64,000 nucleotides of DNA from Nitrospirillum pindoramense (GCF_007827955.1 NZ_VITR01000012.1:164819-228818); one strand, 5' to 3'; shown: positions 44,600 to 53,893, counted from the first letter of the stretch. Notes: generated by a model not told the origin, from the sequence alone. Translations and numbers: made by a program.

Positions 44600-44625
44600 G
44601 GTTTTCTGACGTTCGGGGAAATGAC

Positions 44626-45582
44626 CTAAGCGCTGCCGATGAGGATCCCGGTGGCGAACACCAACAGGCCCCCGATGATCACTTGGAAGGCGGCCGCCAG
44701 GAAGGTCGTGTCCATGTAGCGGTTGCGGATCCAGGCGATGACGCCCAGCTCCGCCGCCACCACCGCGGCGGCGATGGCCGTGGCCGTCCAGAAATGGGGA
44801 ACGAGATAGGGCAGGGCGTGGCCCAGGCCGCCCACGGTGGTCATCAAGCCGCAGACCAGGCCGCGCAGCCAGGGGCTGCCCCGGCCGGTCAGGCTGCCAT
44901 CGTCGGACAGGGCCTCGGCAAAGCCCATGCTGATGCCCGCCCCTACGGCGGATGCGATGCCCACCAGGAAGGTCTGCCAGGTGTCATGGGTGGCGAAGGC
45001 GGCGGCGAACAGGGGGGCGAGGGTGGATACGGAACCGTCCATCAACCCGGCCAGCCCGGGTTGCACCACCTGCAACACGAACAGGCGCCGTTCCGACGCG
45101 TGCTCCTCCTCCCGCACTTCCGGCGTGACCAGCCGCGATTCCAGCTGTTCCGCCCGCGCTTCGTGGCGCCGCTCCTCATCCGCCAGGTCGCCCAGCAACT
45201 GGCGGATGGCCGCATCGGTCGAGCGGCGGGCGGCCCGGGTATAGAAACGCTTGGTCTCCGCCTCCATCAGTTCGGCCTGCTGGCGCACCGTCTCCAGCGA
45301 CAGGGGGCGGGTCAGCCACACCGGCTTGCGCTGCACGAACCCGCGCACGTCCTGGCGCCGGATCAACGGGATATGCTCGCCGAAGCGCTTGCGGTACAGC
45401 TCGATCAGGCGGTGCCGGTGGCCGTTCTCCTCCGCCGCCATGGCGTTGAAGACCTTGGCGCTTTCCGGGAAATTCTCCCGCAGGCCGGTGGCGAATTCGT
45501 CATAGATGCGGGCGTCCTCCTCCTCCAGCGAGACGGCCAACGCCAGCACCTCCTGTTCGGTGAGGTCGGAGAAATCTTTCAT
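44626..45582 (-). CDS. mbfA: MbfA: ferritin-like domain fused to VIT1-type iron exporter
   Basis: 318 aa. The N-terminal ferritin-like domain (about residues 1-150) has repeated Glu and ExxH patterns (SLEEEDARIYDEF, AAEENGHRHRL, AELMEAETKRFY, DLADEERRHEAR) that form a di-iron site. The C-terminal part is a CCC1/VIT1-like membrane domain with five helices (GLMDGSVSTLAPLFAAAF, GISMGFAEALSDDG and others). In Bradyrhizobium and Agrobacterium MbfA exports iron and protects against iron and peroxide stress under Irr control. The gene lies alone, divergent from a LysE exporter; an AT-rich dyad in the shared region may be the iron-responsive site. Confidence 0.92.
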   Translation of the reverse strand: MKDFSDLTEQEVLALAVSLEEEDARIYDEFATGLRENFPESAKVFNAMAAEENGHRHRLIELYRKRFGEHIPLIRRQDVRGFVQRKPVWLTRPLSLETVRQQAELMEAETKRFYTRAARRSTDAAIRQLLGDLADEERRHEARAEQLESRLVTPEVREEEHASERRLFVLQVVQPGLAGLMDGSVSTLAPLFAAAFATHDTWQTFLVGIASAVGAGISMGFAEALSDDGSLTGRGSPWLRGLVCGLMTTVGGLGHALPYLVPHFWTATAIAAAVVAAELGVIAWIRNRYMDTTFLAAAFQVIIGGLLVFATGILIGSA

Positions 45583-45680
45583 GGCGGGCCTCGGGCGCGG
45601 ACGGCGGGAAGGATGATCCCGAGACTAGCCATGTTCACGCGCCCGTCAACCCGCCGCGTGGGGTGGGCTGCTGAAATTTC

Positions 45681-45700
45681 CAAGTAATAATAATGAGTTG
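45681..45700. promoter_or_regulatory. Possible iron-responsive operator upstream of mbfA
   Basis: CAAGTAATAATAATGAGTTG is an AT-rich imperfect dyad (arms CAAGTAA and TGAGTTG) about 100 bp before mbfA. It resembles Fur/Irr-type sites only loosely. Confidence 0.35.
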
Positions 45701-45824
45701 CGCTTGCTTCCCGATCCCGCCATGGCCCCGTGGCATGGGCTCCCTGCGTGAGGCCCCCCTCATCAACGGACGGCTTCCGGGGTACACTCCCGGCCCAAAC
45801 CTTATCAGCGAGGATGCGCGGGCA

Positions 45825-46475
45825 ATGTTGAGCTGGCAGACCCTTTCGGCCTTCACCGTCACCTGCTTCTTCCTCTCGGCCACGCCGGGCCCGAACATGC
45901 TGTTCGCCATGGGGGTGGGGCTGCGTCACGGGGTGCGCGCCGCGGCCTGGGCGGGGGCCGGCATGTGCCTGGCGTTGGGCGCCATGGCGGGCCTGTCCGC
46001 CATTGGCATGGCGGCGCTGCTCCAGGCGTCCTCCACCGCCTTCATGGTGGTGAAGGTGCTGGGGGTGGCCTATCTGCTGTACCTCGGCGTCCAGGCGTGG
46101 CGGGCCAAGCCGGAGGACACGCTGCGGGCCGAAGCCGGCGCCGAGCGGGAGGGGGAGGCGGTGCGCCCCGCCGACGCCAGCGCCCACCGGCTGTTGCTGC
46201 GCGGCCTGCTGGTCTGCGGCTCCAACCCCAAGGCGCTGATCTTCATGGCCGCCTTCTTTCCGCAATTCATTGATGCCGCTCTGCCGCTGACGGCCCAGCT
46301 GGTGCTGCTGACCGTGTTGATGGTGGTGATCGAGTTCGGCTGGATCCTGACCTACGCCATCGGTGGGCAGGCCCTGGCCGGACGTCTGCAGACGCCCAAG
46401 GCGGCACGCCAGCTGAACCGTCTGACCGGCGGCCTGCTGATCGGGGCCGGCGGCATCCTGGCGCTGATGCGCTGA
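45825..46475 (+). CDS. LysE/RhtB family amino-acid exporter
   Basis: 216 aa with six predicted membrane helices, typical length. The family signature ATPGPNMLFAMGVGLRHGVRAAAWAG is at residues 19-44, and NPKALIFMAAFFPQFID near 140-155. Members export amino acids, homoserine lactones or similar; the substrate cannot be told. ATG 45825 is chosen since the protein then starts as other family members (MLSWQTLSAF); the longer frame is not conserved. A loop of charged residues (about 95-120) is longer than usual. The gene is divergent from mbfA. Confidence 0.87.
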   Translation: MLSWQTLSAFTVTCFFLSATPGPNMLFAMGVGLRHGVRAAAWAGAGMCLALGAMAGLSAIGMAALLQASSTAFMVVKVLGVAYLLYLGVQAWRAKPEDTLRAEAGAEREGEAVRPADASAHRLLLRGLLVCGSNPKALIFMAAFFPQFIDAALPLTAQLVLLTVLMVVIEFGWILTYAIGGQALAGRLQTPKAARQLNRLTGGLLIGAGGILALMR

Positions 46476-46607
46476 CCCGCGCGCCTGCATTCGGGGCCAC
46501 CCGCCGTGTAAGCTCAGGTCGTTTGCAGATGCGCGCCCATGGCCTACAGTGGTGACGGGTGGCCTTCCGCCGCCGATCCCGTCCCGTCCGGCCGTTCCTG
46601 GGGTGCC

Positions 46608-47531
46608 ATGCCTGTGCGTCGTCTTTCCGCTCCCGTCATCGCCGCCGGCTTGGCCGCGTCCCTGCTGTCCGGCTGCGCCTTCTTCCAGGGGGACGACGAG
46701 CCCGCGCCCTCCAAGCCGGTCGCCCCGGTTCCGACGGCGCAGCAGCCTGCGACCCCGGCGCCGGACACCATCATGCCCGGTGCCCAGGGGCAGGCCGCCG
46801 GTCGCGGGCCGGTGTACGAGCTGCCGCTCGACGGCCACATCACCCCGCCTGTCGACCCGCCGGACGCCCAGCGCCTGGTGGCCCAGGCTGACGCCCAGAT
46901 GGAGGACAAGGACGGCAAGGGTCCGAACTCCCAGGCCATGGCGCAGGCCCTGGCCCTGTTTGACCAGGCCATGGCGCGGGGCAGCCTGAAGGCGCGCGAG
47001 GCGCTGGCGGTCTATTATTATTACGGCCGCGGTACCGGCCGCGATCCGCAGAAGGCGGCGGAGGTGGTGAAGCCCGCCGCCCAGGCGGGGTTGCCCATGG
47101 CGGCCCTCATCTACGGCCAGCTTTACAACAATGGCAGCATCCCCGGCGGCGGGGCGGGCGAGGCGCAGTATTGGTACAATGTCGCCCGCCGTGCCGGCTG
47201 CGCGCCCTGCATGTCCAGCCACCAGGAGTTCCTGAACAGCATTGAGGCCAAGCTGAACCTGCCGTCCAGCAAGGGACAAGGCGACTTGGCCAGCGATCCC
47301 ATCGTGCTGCCCGGAATCACTGACGACGCGGCCGGCAGCAAACGCGAATACGCCGTTCTGGGCATCCTCTACCCCGGCTGGAAGCAGGTGGAGCAGCACC
47401 GCGTGGTGGAGAATGGCCGCCAACTGGACCAGTTCACCCTGGAAAATGCCCAGAAGCGGCGGGTGCGCGTCTATTTCGATGCCACCGATTGGGGCAAGCC
47501 GGCGGGGAAGGGCGGCCCCGGCGCGAAGTAG
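46608..47531 (+). CDS. Sel1-like repeat lipoprotein
   Basis: 307 aa. A signal peptide with lipobox LLSGC (Cys near residue 24) is followed by a Pro/Ala-rich linker, Sel1/TPR-like repeats (about residues 90-200: ALALFDQAMARGSLKAREALAVYYYYGRGTGRDP and AAQYWYNVARRAGC-like) and a beta-rich C-terminal region without known match. Start 46608 follows GGGG; the frame opens upstream but the signal peptide begins here. Sel1 repeats mediate protein contacts; an outer-membrane scaffold is likely. No operon partners are evident. Confidence 0.75.
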   Translation: MPVRRLSAPVIAAGLAASLLSGCAFFQGDDEPAPSKPVAPVPTAQQPATPAPDTIMPGAQGQAAGRGPVYELPLDGHITPPVDPPDAQRLVAQADAQMEDKDGKGPNSQAMAQALALFDQAMARGSLKAREALAVYYYYGRGTGRDPQKAAEVVKPAAQAGLPMAALIYGQLYNNGSIPGGGAGEAQYWYNVARRAGCAPCMSSHQEFLNSIEAKLNLPSSKGQGDLASDPIVLPGITDDAAGSKREYAVLGILYPGWKQVEQHRVVENGRQLDQFTLENAQKRRVRVYFDATDWGKPAGKGGPGAK

Positions 47532-47559
47532 GCGGCGGTTTCCGCCCTCTGAAAGGGGG

Positions 47560-48678
47560 TCATCCCGCCGATGACCAGGCGCGGCGCAGGGCCTGTCCGC
47601 AGGCCATGCTGGCCAGATAGGCCCGGGGCGCAACCACCTCGCGGGCGACCAGGCCATAGGTGCCGCGGTCGGCGCTGATCCAGGGATAAAAGCCCATCAT
47701 CCCTGGACTGCTGAAGGCGCCGTCGCCGCCGGGGCCGTCCTCCACCCAATGGTTCAGGCTGTAATGCCAGGGCTGGGGCAACTCGGGCGCCTGCACGGCG
47801 GTGCAGTTTGGCCCCCCGGTGCAGACGGGATGGCTGCCCAGCAGATCGCGGATACGCAGCCGGCCGGCCACCACCTTGCGCAGGAAGGCGGCATAGGCGG
47901 CGGGGCTGGCCTTCAGGCCGCCGCCCACCCGCGGCGCGGCGTAATCCAGGGCCAGTTCGGGGCCCAGCACGCGGCGCATCTCCGCCGCCAGGCCATAGCG
48001 GTCAAGATCGCCCAGGCCCAGGGTCGCGGCCAGATGCTGATCGTGGCCGCCGTTGTAGCTGAACCGTCCCTGATGGTCCGCGTTCACCAGCCCGTTGTCG
48101 CGCCGGTCCAGACAGGCCGCGACGGTGCGCGCGCCGAAGCAGGCCAACGGGTTGAAGTTGTCGTATCCGGACCGCATCTCCAACGCGTCCAGTTGCGCCG
48201 GCGTCAGCCGGCCGTCGACCCGTTCCACCACATAGGCGGCGAAGATCAGCTTGCTGGCCGACGCCACCTGCAAGGGCTTGTTGGCACTGTAGCGGGTGCC
48301 CCGGCTGCCGCTGGCGAGGGCACCGGTGCCGTCGCCGATCTCCCAGTAGAAATCGCCGATCCCGCGGCAGGCGGCATCGCCATTGGCCGCCGCGGCCACG
48401 GCGGCCCGGCGCCGGCTCAGTCCATGATGGGGGTCGGATTTCTGGAACGGCTGTACCAGCGCCGTGTCCACCCGGACGCCGTTGACGTCGGTTTCCATGG
48501 GGGCGTCGGTTTCCCGGGGGGCCGCTGGCGGTGCCGCCGACTGGGCCCGGGCCGGCCGATGCCATGCCCCGGCGGCGGCCAGCAGCGCGCCCGCAAGGCC
48601 GATGGCCCGGACGGATGTCCGCCATCCCGCCACCGCTCCTGGTACCTGCCGCTTGCCCTGCACGTCCGCTGACCACAC
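47560..48678 (-). CDS. Exported SxxK serine hydrolase-like protein (beta-lactamase/PBP fold, tentative)
   Basis: About 372 aa with a signal peptide (hydrophobic GLAGALLAAAGAW, then ARAQS). Motifs suggestive of the penicillin-recognising fold: Ser140-A-S-Lys143 (SxxK), Ser207-Tyr-Asn209 (SxN) and a C-terminal DRGTYG. Four to six cysteines (CRGIGDF, NPLACFGARTVAACL, HPVCTGGPNC) could form disulfides. No close family is recognised; it may be a beta-lactamase-like or transpeptidase-like enzyme, or an inactive relative. The start is uncertain: GTG 48678 is used and GTG 48663 is possible. It is divergent from a class 3 lipase. Confidence 0.6.
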   Translation of the reverse strand: MWSADVQGKRQVPGAVAGWRTSVRAIGLAGALLAAAGAWHRPARAQSAAPPAAPRETDAPMETDVNGVRVDTALVQPFQKSDPHHGLSRRRAAVAAAANGDAACRGIGDFYWEIGDGTGALASGSRGTRYSANKPLQVASASKLIFAAYVVERVDGRLTPAQLDALEMRSGYDNFNPLACFGARTVAACLDRRDNGLVNADHQGRFSYNGGHDQHLAATLGLGDLDRYGLAAEMRRVLGPELALDYAAPRVGGGLKASPAAYAAFLRKVVAGRLRIRDLLGSHPVCTGGPNCTAVQAPELPQPWHYSLNHWVEDGPGGDGAFSSPGMMGFYPWISADRGTYGLVAREVVAPRAYLASMACGQALRRAWSSAG

Positions 48679-48884
48679 CGTTGACCAAAGACACTCATGA
48701 TATCAGCCACCCCGGACCGGGGGTATGGGCGGGGCTGGTACTGTCGTCTTTGTCGCAGGCGGCTCGGCCAAGCGATATGCGTCTCATGCGCGCATTGAGC
48801 AAAAAATACATACGTATTAATTGTGATCACGCCTTAAATTGGGACTCTGTCGAAAGCGTCTTGCAATCAGCGGGAGTGAACGGG
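48679..48884. promoter_or_regulatory. AT-rich divergent promoter region of the SxxK protein and lipase
   Basis: The segment 48795-48840 is AT-rich (TTGAGC, ATACATACGTATTAATTGTG) and includes the palindromes ATACGTAT and GTGATCAC. It probably holds the lipase promoter; exact elements are uncertain. Confidence 0.4.
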
Positions 48885-50180
48885 ATGGCGACGACCTATG
48901 ATGCGTGGCAAACCACCTTTTTCTTCAACAACATCGCCAATGACGCCAGCGGCCAGGATGTGCCGGTGGACTTGGATAAGTCCCTGCCGAAAAGCGCCGC
49001 CCTGCAGGCGGGCGCCACGGCGGCGGCGGCGCAGCTGACGGCCATCCTGACGGCCGGCGTCGACAAGGCGATCAAGGCCGCCGGGTCGCAGCTGGGGGCT
49101 GACGACTGGACCGTGGTGTGGGGCCCCCAGGCCCTCTGCATCGATCCGGTCTACGGCAGCGTGCGCTGGGAAGCGCCGACCCCCACCGCCCGCTTCAACG
49201 CCGCCAACGCCCTGTTCGTGGTCTACAGCCCCACGCTGGCCCGCTACGTCGTGGCCATCGCCGCCACCAACTTCAAATCCTTCTACGACTGGCTGAAGGA
49301 GGATTTCGCCGTGGCCACCGTGGTGGCATGGGAAGGGGCCCTGCAGGTGTGGAACGGCGGCACCAACGACGCCCAGCCCAGCGACCAGGTCCCTTGCATC
49401 TCGACGGCGACCTACACCGGCATCACCAACCTGCTCGGCATCGTCGATACCCAGATCACCAAGCAGACCTTGGTGACCTTCCTCAGGGGGTTGACCCCGC
49501 CGTCCGGCACCACGCTGACCTTCACCGGCCATTCGCTGGCGGGCGCCCTGTCGCCGACGCTGGCCATGGCCTGCTTCGATCCCACCGCCGGCCTGCTGCG
49601 GGGCGGTTCGTGGGCGGCGGGCGACGCCATGATCTACGCCACCGCCGGCGCCACCCCCGGCAACGCCCCCTTCGCGGCACTGGTCAATGGTACCGCCTGG
49701 GCGGGCAGCGACCAGACGGGCAGCCAGCCCTGGCAGATCTGGAACCACGACATGTACAACAACGTGGACGTGGTGCCCCACGCTTGGGGCTCCGCCATGC
49801 TGGACGCCATTCCCGGCTATTACGGCACCTATTATGGCGCGCTGACCACCGATCTCATCACCCACCTCATCTCGCACGCCCGCGCCTATGCCAAGAAGGG
49901 TGAGGCCGTGGCCGGCCCCTACACCCCCATCAACAACCAGGCGCTGAATCCCGAGGGCCAGTCCGCCGCCTTCGACGAATTCGTCTCCAGCTACAAGGTG
50001 GCCGAGGGGGGCGGGGAGGTGATCGAGTACCTGACCCCGGCCCAGGCCACGGCGGTATCGCCCCCGCCCACGGACAAGACGCAGGTATCCTGGACCGAGC
50101 AGGTGCTGTTCCAGCACACCACGGCCTATGGCCAGTTGATCCTGCAGAACCCGCCCCAGCCGGTGAAGTCGGCATCTTAG
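48885..50180 (+). CDS. Class 3 lipase-like alpha/beta hydrolase
   Basis: 431 aa. The nucleophile elbow GHSLAGAL (Ser near residue 222) and NNVDVVPHAWG with the catalytic Asp (and probable His) are those of class 3 lipases. Substrates of the family are triglycerides or phospholipids. No signal peptide is visible from ATG 48885, which has GGGAG eight bases before it; the frame is open far upstream through the neighbour's opposite strand but without support. A cytoplasmic, leaderless or non-classically secreted enzyme is possible. The N-terminal 100 residues before the core have no known match. Confidence 0.8.
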   Translation: MATTYDAWQTTFFFNNIANDASGQDVPVDLDKSLPKSAALQAGATAAAAQLTAILTAGVDKAIKAAGSQLGADDWTVVWGPQALCIDPVYGSVRWEAPTPTARFNAANALFVVYSPTLARYVVAIAATNFKSFYDWLKEDFAVATVVAWEGALQVWNGGTNDAQPSDQVPCISTATYTGITNLLGIVDTQITKQTLVTFLRGLTPPSGTTLTFTGHSLAGALSPTLAMACFDPTAGLLRGGSWAAGDAMIYATAGATPGNAPFAALVNGTAWAGSDQTGSQPWQIWNHDMYNNVDVVPHAWGSAMLDAIPGYYGTYYGALTTDLITHLISHARAYAKKGEAVAGPYTPINNQALNPEGQSAAFDEFVSSYKVAEGGGEVIEYLTPAQATAVSPPPTDKTQVSWTEQVLFQHTTAYGQLILQNPPQPVKSAS

Positions 50181-50200
50181 GATTGAAGGCGACCCAATAA

Positions 50201-50235
50201 GGAAGGCCGGCGTCCATCCGGGCGCCGGCCTTTCC
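50201..50235. terminator. Terminator between convergent lipase and malate synthase genes
   Basis: AAGGCCGGCG/CGCCGGCCTT, a 10-bp perfect stem with a 10-base loop, flanked by short T and A runs, could serve both directions. Confidence 0.75.
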
Positions 50236-50286
50236 CTGCGGTCTTCGCCCTTTTCGCCTGGGCGTTTCCTCCCTCTCCCCGGGAAC

Positions 50287-51933
50287 TCAGGAACCCGTCT
50301 CCATCAGCCGATCATAGGCCGGCAGGGTCAGGAACTCGGCGAAGCGGTGCTGGAACACCAACTCGGAGAACAGGCGCGCCGCCTCCTCATGCCGGCTGTG
50401 GGCCAGCGCCACCTCACCCACCCGGCCAATCCAGGCGGCCAGTTCCTCCTCGATGATGCGCTCCACCAGGGCATGGTCGACGACGCGGCCGTCATCCAGC
50501 CGGGCGCCATGGCGCAGCCACTGCCATACCTGGGCGCGGCTGATTTCGGCGGTGGCCGCATCCTCCATCAGGTTGAACAGGGGCACGCAGCCCTGGCCGC
50601 GCAGCCACGCCTCGATATAGCCGATGCCCACCGCCACGTTCTGGCGCAGGCCGGCCTCCGTGCGCGGGCCCTGGGGAATGGCCAGCAGATCCTCCGCCGT
50701 CACCCGCACGTCGTGGCAGGTGGCGTGAATCTGGTTGGGGGTGCGCATCAGGTCGTCGAACACCTCCCGTGCCACGGGCACCAGCGCCGGATGGGCCACC
50801 CAGGTGCCGTCATGGCCGTTGCGGGCCTCTCGTTCCTTGTCCGCCCGCACTTGGGCGAAGGCGCGGTCGTTGGCCACCGGGTCATCCTTCACCGGGATGT
50901 AGGCCGCCATGCCGCCGATGGCCGGGGCGCCGCGGCGGTGGCAGGTCTTCACCGCCAAGCGCGAATAGGCGTTCAGGAAGGCCTTGTCCATGGTGATGGC
51001 CGCGCGGTCGGGCAACACGGCGTTCGGGTCGTTACGGAACTTCTTGATGAAGCTGAAGATGTAATCCCAGCGGCCGCAATTCAGGCCGGCGGAATGGCAC
51101 CGCAGCTCATACAGGATCTCGTCCATCTCGAAGGCCGCCAGGATGCTTTCGATCAGCACTGTGGCCTTGATGGTGCCGGCGGGCATGCCCAGGCAATCCT
51201 GGGCATGCAGGAAGATGTCGTTCCACAGCCGCGCCTCGGCCCGGCCCTCGATCTTGGGCAGGTAGAAATAGGGGCCGCTGCCCCGGGTCAGCAGCTCGTG
51301 GGCGTTGTGGAAGAAATACAGGCCGAAGTCGAACAGGGCGGCGGACACGGGCCGGCCGTCGATCAGCACGTGCTTTTCCTCCAGATGCCAGCCGCGCGGG
51401 CGGACCATCAGCACGGCGACCTTATCGTTCAGGGCGTAATGCTTGCCCGAGATGGGATCGATGTGGGTGATCGTGCGGCGGATGGCGTCGCGCAGGTTGA
51501 CCTGGCCGTCCATGACGTTGGCCCAGGTCGGGGCGTTGCTGTCCTCGAAATCGGCCATGAACACCTGCGCGCCGGAATTCAGCGCGTTGATGATCATCTT
51601 GCGCTCGACGGGGCCGGTGATCTCCACCCGGCGGTCGCGCAGCGCGGCCGGTTGCGGTTCGACCGTCCATTCCTCATGCCGGGCATAGCCGCAGGCGGGA
51701 TTGAAGGCCGGCTTCTCGCCGGCGTCCAGGCGCGCCTGACGCTCCACCCGCTTTTCCAGCAGGTAGCGACGGCGCCAGCCGAAGCGGCGTTCCAGGTCGG
51801 CGACGAAAGCCAGGGCGGCGGGGGTGAGAAGGACATCATAGCCGGGCTTGGACGCGGCGCGGATCTCGATACGCCCGACCGGGGCATCCGGCGACAGGCG
51901 GGGGGCCGAGGGGGCGAACAAAGCGTCAGGCAT
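50287..51933 (-). CDS. aceB: Malate synthase A
   Basis: Condenses glyoxylate with acetyl-CoA to malate, the second glyoxylate-shunt step, in the cytoplasm. 548 aa, the length of isoform A (isoform G is about 720). The family signature HSAGLNCGRWDYIF is present, as are FMADFEDSNAPTW and MVRPRGWHLEEKH. GGGAGAGG four bases before ATG 51933 is a strong ribosome site. It lies downstream of isocitrate lyase on the same strand, with a 328-bp gap containing two hairpin repeats; co-transcription is possible but not certain. Confidence 0.95.
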   Translation of the reverse strand: MPDALFAPSAPRLSPDAPVGRIEIRAASKPGYDVLLTPAALAFVADLERRFGWRRRYLLEKRVERQARLDAGEKPAFNPACGYARHEEWTVEPQPAALRDRRVEITGPVERKMIINALNSGAQVFMADFEDSNAPTWANVMDGQVNLRDAIRRTITHIDPISGKHYALNDKVAVLMVRPRGWHLEEKHVLIDGRPVSAALFDFGLYFFHNAHELLTRGSGPYFYLPKIEGRAEARLWNDIFLHAQDCLGMPAGTIKATVLIESILAAFEMDEILYELRCHSAGLNCGRWDYIFSFIKKFRNDPNAVLPDRAAITMDKAFLNAYSRLAVKTCHRRGAPAIGGMAAYIPVKDDPVANDRAFAQVRADKEREARNGHDGTWVAHPALVPVAREVFDDLMRTPNQIHATCHDVRVTAEDLLAIPQGPRTEAGLRQNVAVGIGYIEAWLRGQGCVPLFNLMEDAATAEISRAQVWQWLRHGARLDDGRVVDHALVERIIEEELAAWIGRVGEVALAHSRHEEAARLFSELVFQHRFAEFLTLPAYDRLMETGS

Positions 51934-52009
51934 GATACCTCTCCCTTCAGATCAGGGGGCCCGGCCGCGGTGGGGGCTCGGGCCCGTGAGGCGGTGTTGT
52001 AGGGGGCAG

Positions 52010-52060
52010 GGGTGCGGCGGCGGGACGCTCCAGCGTCGTTTAAACCCCGTCGCCGCACCC
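52010..52060. repeat. REP-like hairpin, copy 1
   Basis: A 15-bp stem (52010-52024 with 52046-52060, one G-T pair) encloses a loop containing the inner dyad GACGCTCCAGCGTC. It shares 29 bases with copy 2 at 52145-52192. Both lie in the aceA-aceB gap. Confidence 0.75.
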
Positions 52061-52144
52061 TTGCCAGGGCAGGGAATGGAATGGGCCATTCCTGCCGATC
52101 TTGGGGACGCGTTTGGACTTGAGACAGGAACCGGAGGGGAAAAC

Positions 52145-52192
52145 CGGGCGGCGGCGGGACGCTCCAGCGTCGTTTATTCCCGCCACCGCCCG
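52145..52192. repeat. REP-like hairpin, copy 2
   Basis: A 14-bp stem with one mismatch (52145-52158 with 52179-52192) around the same loop core ACGCTCCAGCGTCGTTTA as copy 1, in direct orientation. The stem bases differ from copy 1 on both arms while pairing is largely kept. No further intergenic sequence was seen in the 51934-52261 gap. Confidence 0.75.
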
Positions 52193-52261
52193 AAGGGTGC
52201 TACCAGGCGAACGGTGCGTCGGCCTTCCCTGGAAGCCACCCCGTTCCGGGGACGGAGACGA

Positions 52262-53551
52262 TCAGTGGAACTGGTCGGTCTCGGTCGAGTCCTTCATGGC
52301 GGTGGTGCTGCTGGTGCCGCCGGAAATCGCCAGGGACACGGCGTCGAAGTAGCCGGTACCCACCTCGCGCTGGTGCTTCACGGCGGTGAAACCGTGCTCC
52401 ACGGCGGCGAATTCCTTCTGCTGCAACTCGGAGAAGGCGGCCATGCCGCGTTCCTTGTAGCCGCGCGCCAGCTCGAAGGTGGCGTAGTTCAGCGAGTGGA
52501 AGCCCGCCAGGGTGATGAACTGGAACTTGTAGCCCATGGCGCCCAGTTCCTGCTGGAAGCGGGCGATGGTCGCCTCGTCCAGGTTGGCGCGCCAGTTGAA
52601 GCTGGGCGAGCAGTTGTAGGCCAGCAGCTTGCCCGGGAACTGCTTGTGCACGGCTTCGGCGAAGCGGCGGGCGTCGTCCAGGTTGGGCTTGGACGTTTCC
52701 CACCACAGCAGGTCGGCATAGGGGGCGTAGGCCAGGCCGCGGGCGATGCAGTAGTCGACGCCCATGCCCTTGCGGATGCGGAAGAAGCCTTCCGGCGTGC
52801 GGTCGTTGCGGTCGATGAAGGGATGGTCGCGCTCATCCACATCGGACGTGATCAGCTGCGCGCTTTCCGCATCGGTGCGGGCCACCACCAGGGTGCTGGT
52901 GCCGCTGACATCGGCGCCCAGGCGGGCGGCGTTCAGGATGCGGATGAACTGCTGGATGGGGATCAGAACCTTGCCGCCCAGATGGCCGCACTTCTTCTCC
53001 GACGCCAGCTGGTCCTCGAAATGGACGGCGGCGGCGCCGGCCTCGATCATGGACTTCATCAGCTCATGGGCGTTCAGCGGACCGCCGAAGCCGGCCTCGG
53101 CATCGGCAACGATGGGCACCATCCAGTTGATGCTGTCCTTGCCTTCGGCATGGTTGATCTGGTCGGCGCGCAGCAGGGCGTTGTTGATGCGCTTCACAAC
53201 GCTGGGGACCGAGTTGGCCGGGTACAGGCTCTGGTCCGGGTACATCTGCCCCGCCAGGTTGGCGTCGGCCGCGACCTGCCAGCCGGACAGGTAGATCGCC
53301 TCCAGCCCGGCCTTGGCCATCTGCACCGCCTGATTGCCGGTGAAGGCGCCCAGGCTGTGGACATAGGGGCGGGTATGCAGCAGTTCCCACAGGCGGCGGG
53401 CGCCCAGCTCGGCCAGGGTGTATTCGATCTTCACCGTGCCGGACAGACGCTTCACGTCCTCCGCGGTGTAGTCGCGCTTCACGCCGTCGAAACGGCGGGC
53501 ATGCAGCGCCTTCAGGTCGGTGGGGGTGGAGCCATGATCCAGCGGAGCCAT
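52262..53551 (-). CDS. aceA: Isocitrate lyase
   Basis: Splits isocitrate into glyoxylate and succinate, the entry step of the glyoxylate shunt used on acetate and fatty acids. 429 aa, like the Escherichia coli enzyme. The active-site signature KKCGHLGG, the Mg-binding [12 protein letters not shown] and the substrate-binding NCSPSFNW are intact. AGGAATTAGG precedes ATG 53551. It is divergent from a RamB/ScfR-like regulator whose relatives control this gene; the shared region has a phased array of TTGTAA repeats. Confidence 0.96.
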   Translation of the reverse strand: MAPLDHGSTPTDLKALHARRFDGVKRDYTAEDVKRLSGTVKIEYTLAELGARRLWELLHTRPYVHSLGAFTGNQAVQMAKAGLEAIYLSGWQVAADANLAGQMYPDQSLYPANSVPSVVKRINNALLRADQINHAEGKDSINWMVPIVADAEAGFGGPLNAHELMKSMIEAGAAAVHFEDQLASEKKCGHLGGKVLIPIQQFIRILNAARLGADVSGTSTLVVARTDAESAQLITSDVDERDHPFIDRNDRTPEGFFRIRKGMGVDYCIARGLAYAPYADLLWWETSKPNLDDARRFAEAVHKQFPGKLLAYNCSPSFNWRANLDEATIARFQQELGAMGYKFQFITLAGFHSLNYATFELARGYKERGMAAFSELQQKEFAAVEHGFTAVKHQREVGTGYFDAVSLAISGGTSSTTAMKDSTETDQFH

Positions 53552-53709
53552 GATCGCCTAATTCCTTTCTAGAAGACTTCGGATGCCGGCAGGCGGAGTA
53601 TCCCGCCCGATCTGTCCGGCCATCCCGCCGATGATGTCGTGAACGTCGGTGGCCGCCTGTTTCGCGGTGCGTCCGTCGCGTTCACTGCACTGCATTAGAC
53701 TTGGCGATT

Positions 53710-53800
53710 TGGTAAAGCGGATCAATAAGTCTTTGATTGAAAAGTGGTAACGTTGTAATCTCTTGTAATGTAGGTAAGTGAAAACTTGTAAAGTTTGTAA
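53710..53800. promoter_or_regulatory. Phased TTGTAA/GGTAA repeat array between aceA and its regulator
   Basis: TTGTAA at 53753, 53763, 53786 and 53795 and GGTAAG at 53773, with outlying TGGTAA at 53710 and 53745, fall at steps of about 10 bases, one helical turn. The region is sharply AT-rich. RamB is known to bind AACTTTGCAAA-like sites; TTACAAACTTTACAAG on the minus strand is similar. The spacer 53552-53893 holds no gene. Confidence 0.6.
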
Positions 53801-53893
53801 ATCGACTTGTCCCTTCCGGCGCACCGCGGAAGAGTCGGGAACCGGGTGGCGGCGCCTGGAAACGCAAGGGGCGGGAACGGAAGGGGGAGGACC

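Noticed and set aside
48811..48836. CRP site at GTGATCAC
   Set aside because: It lacks the TGTGA-N6-TCACA spacing, so only an AT-rich promoter region is claimed.
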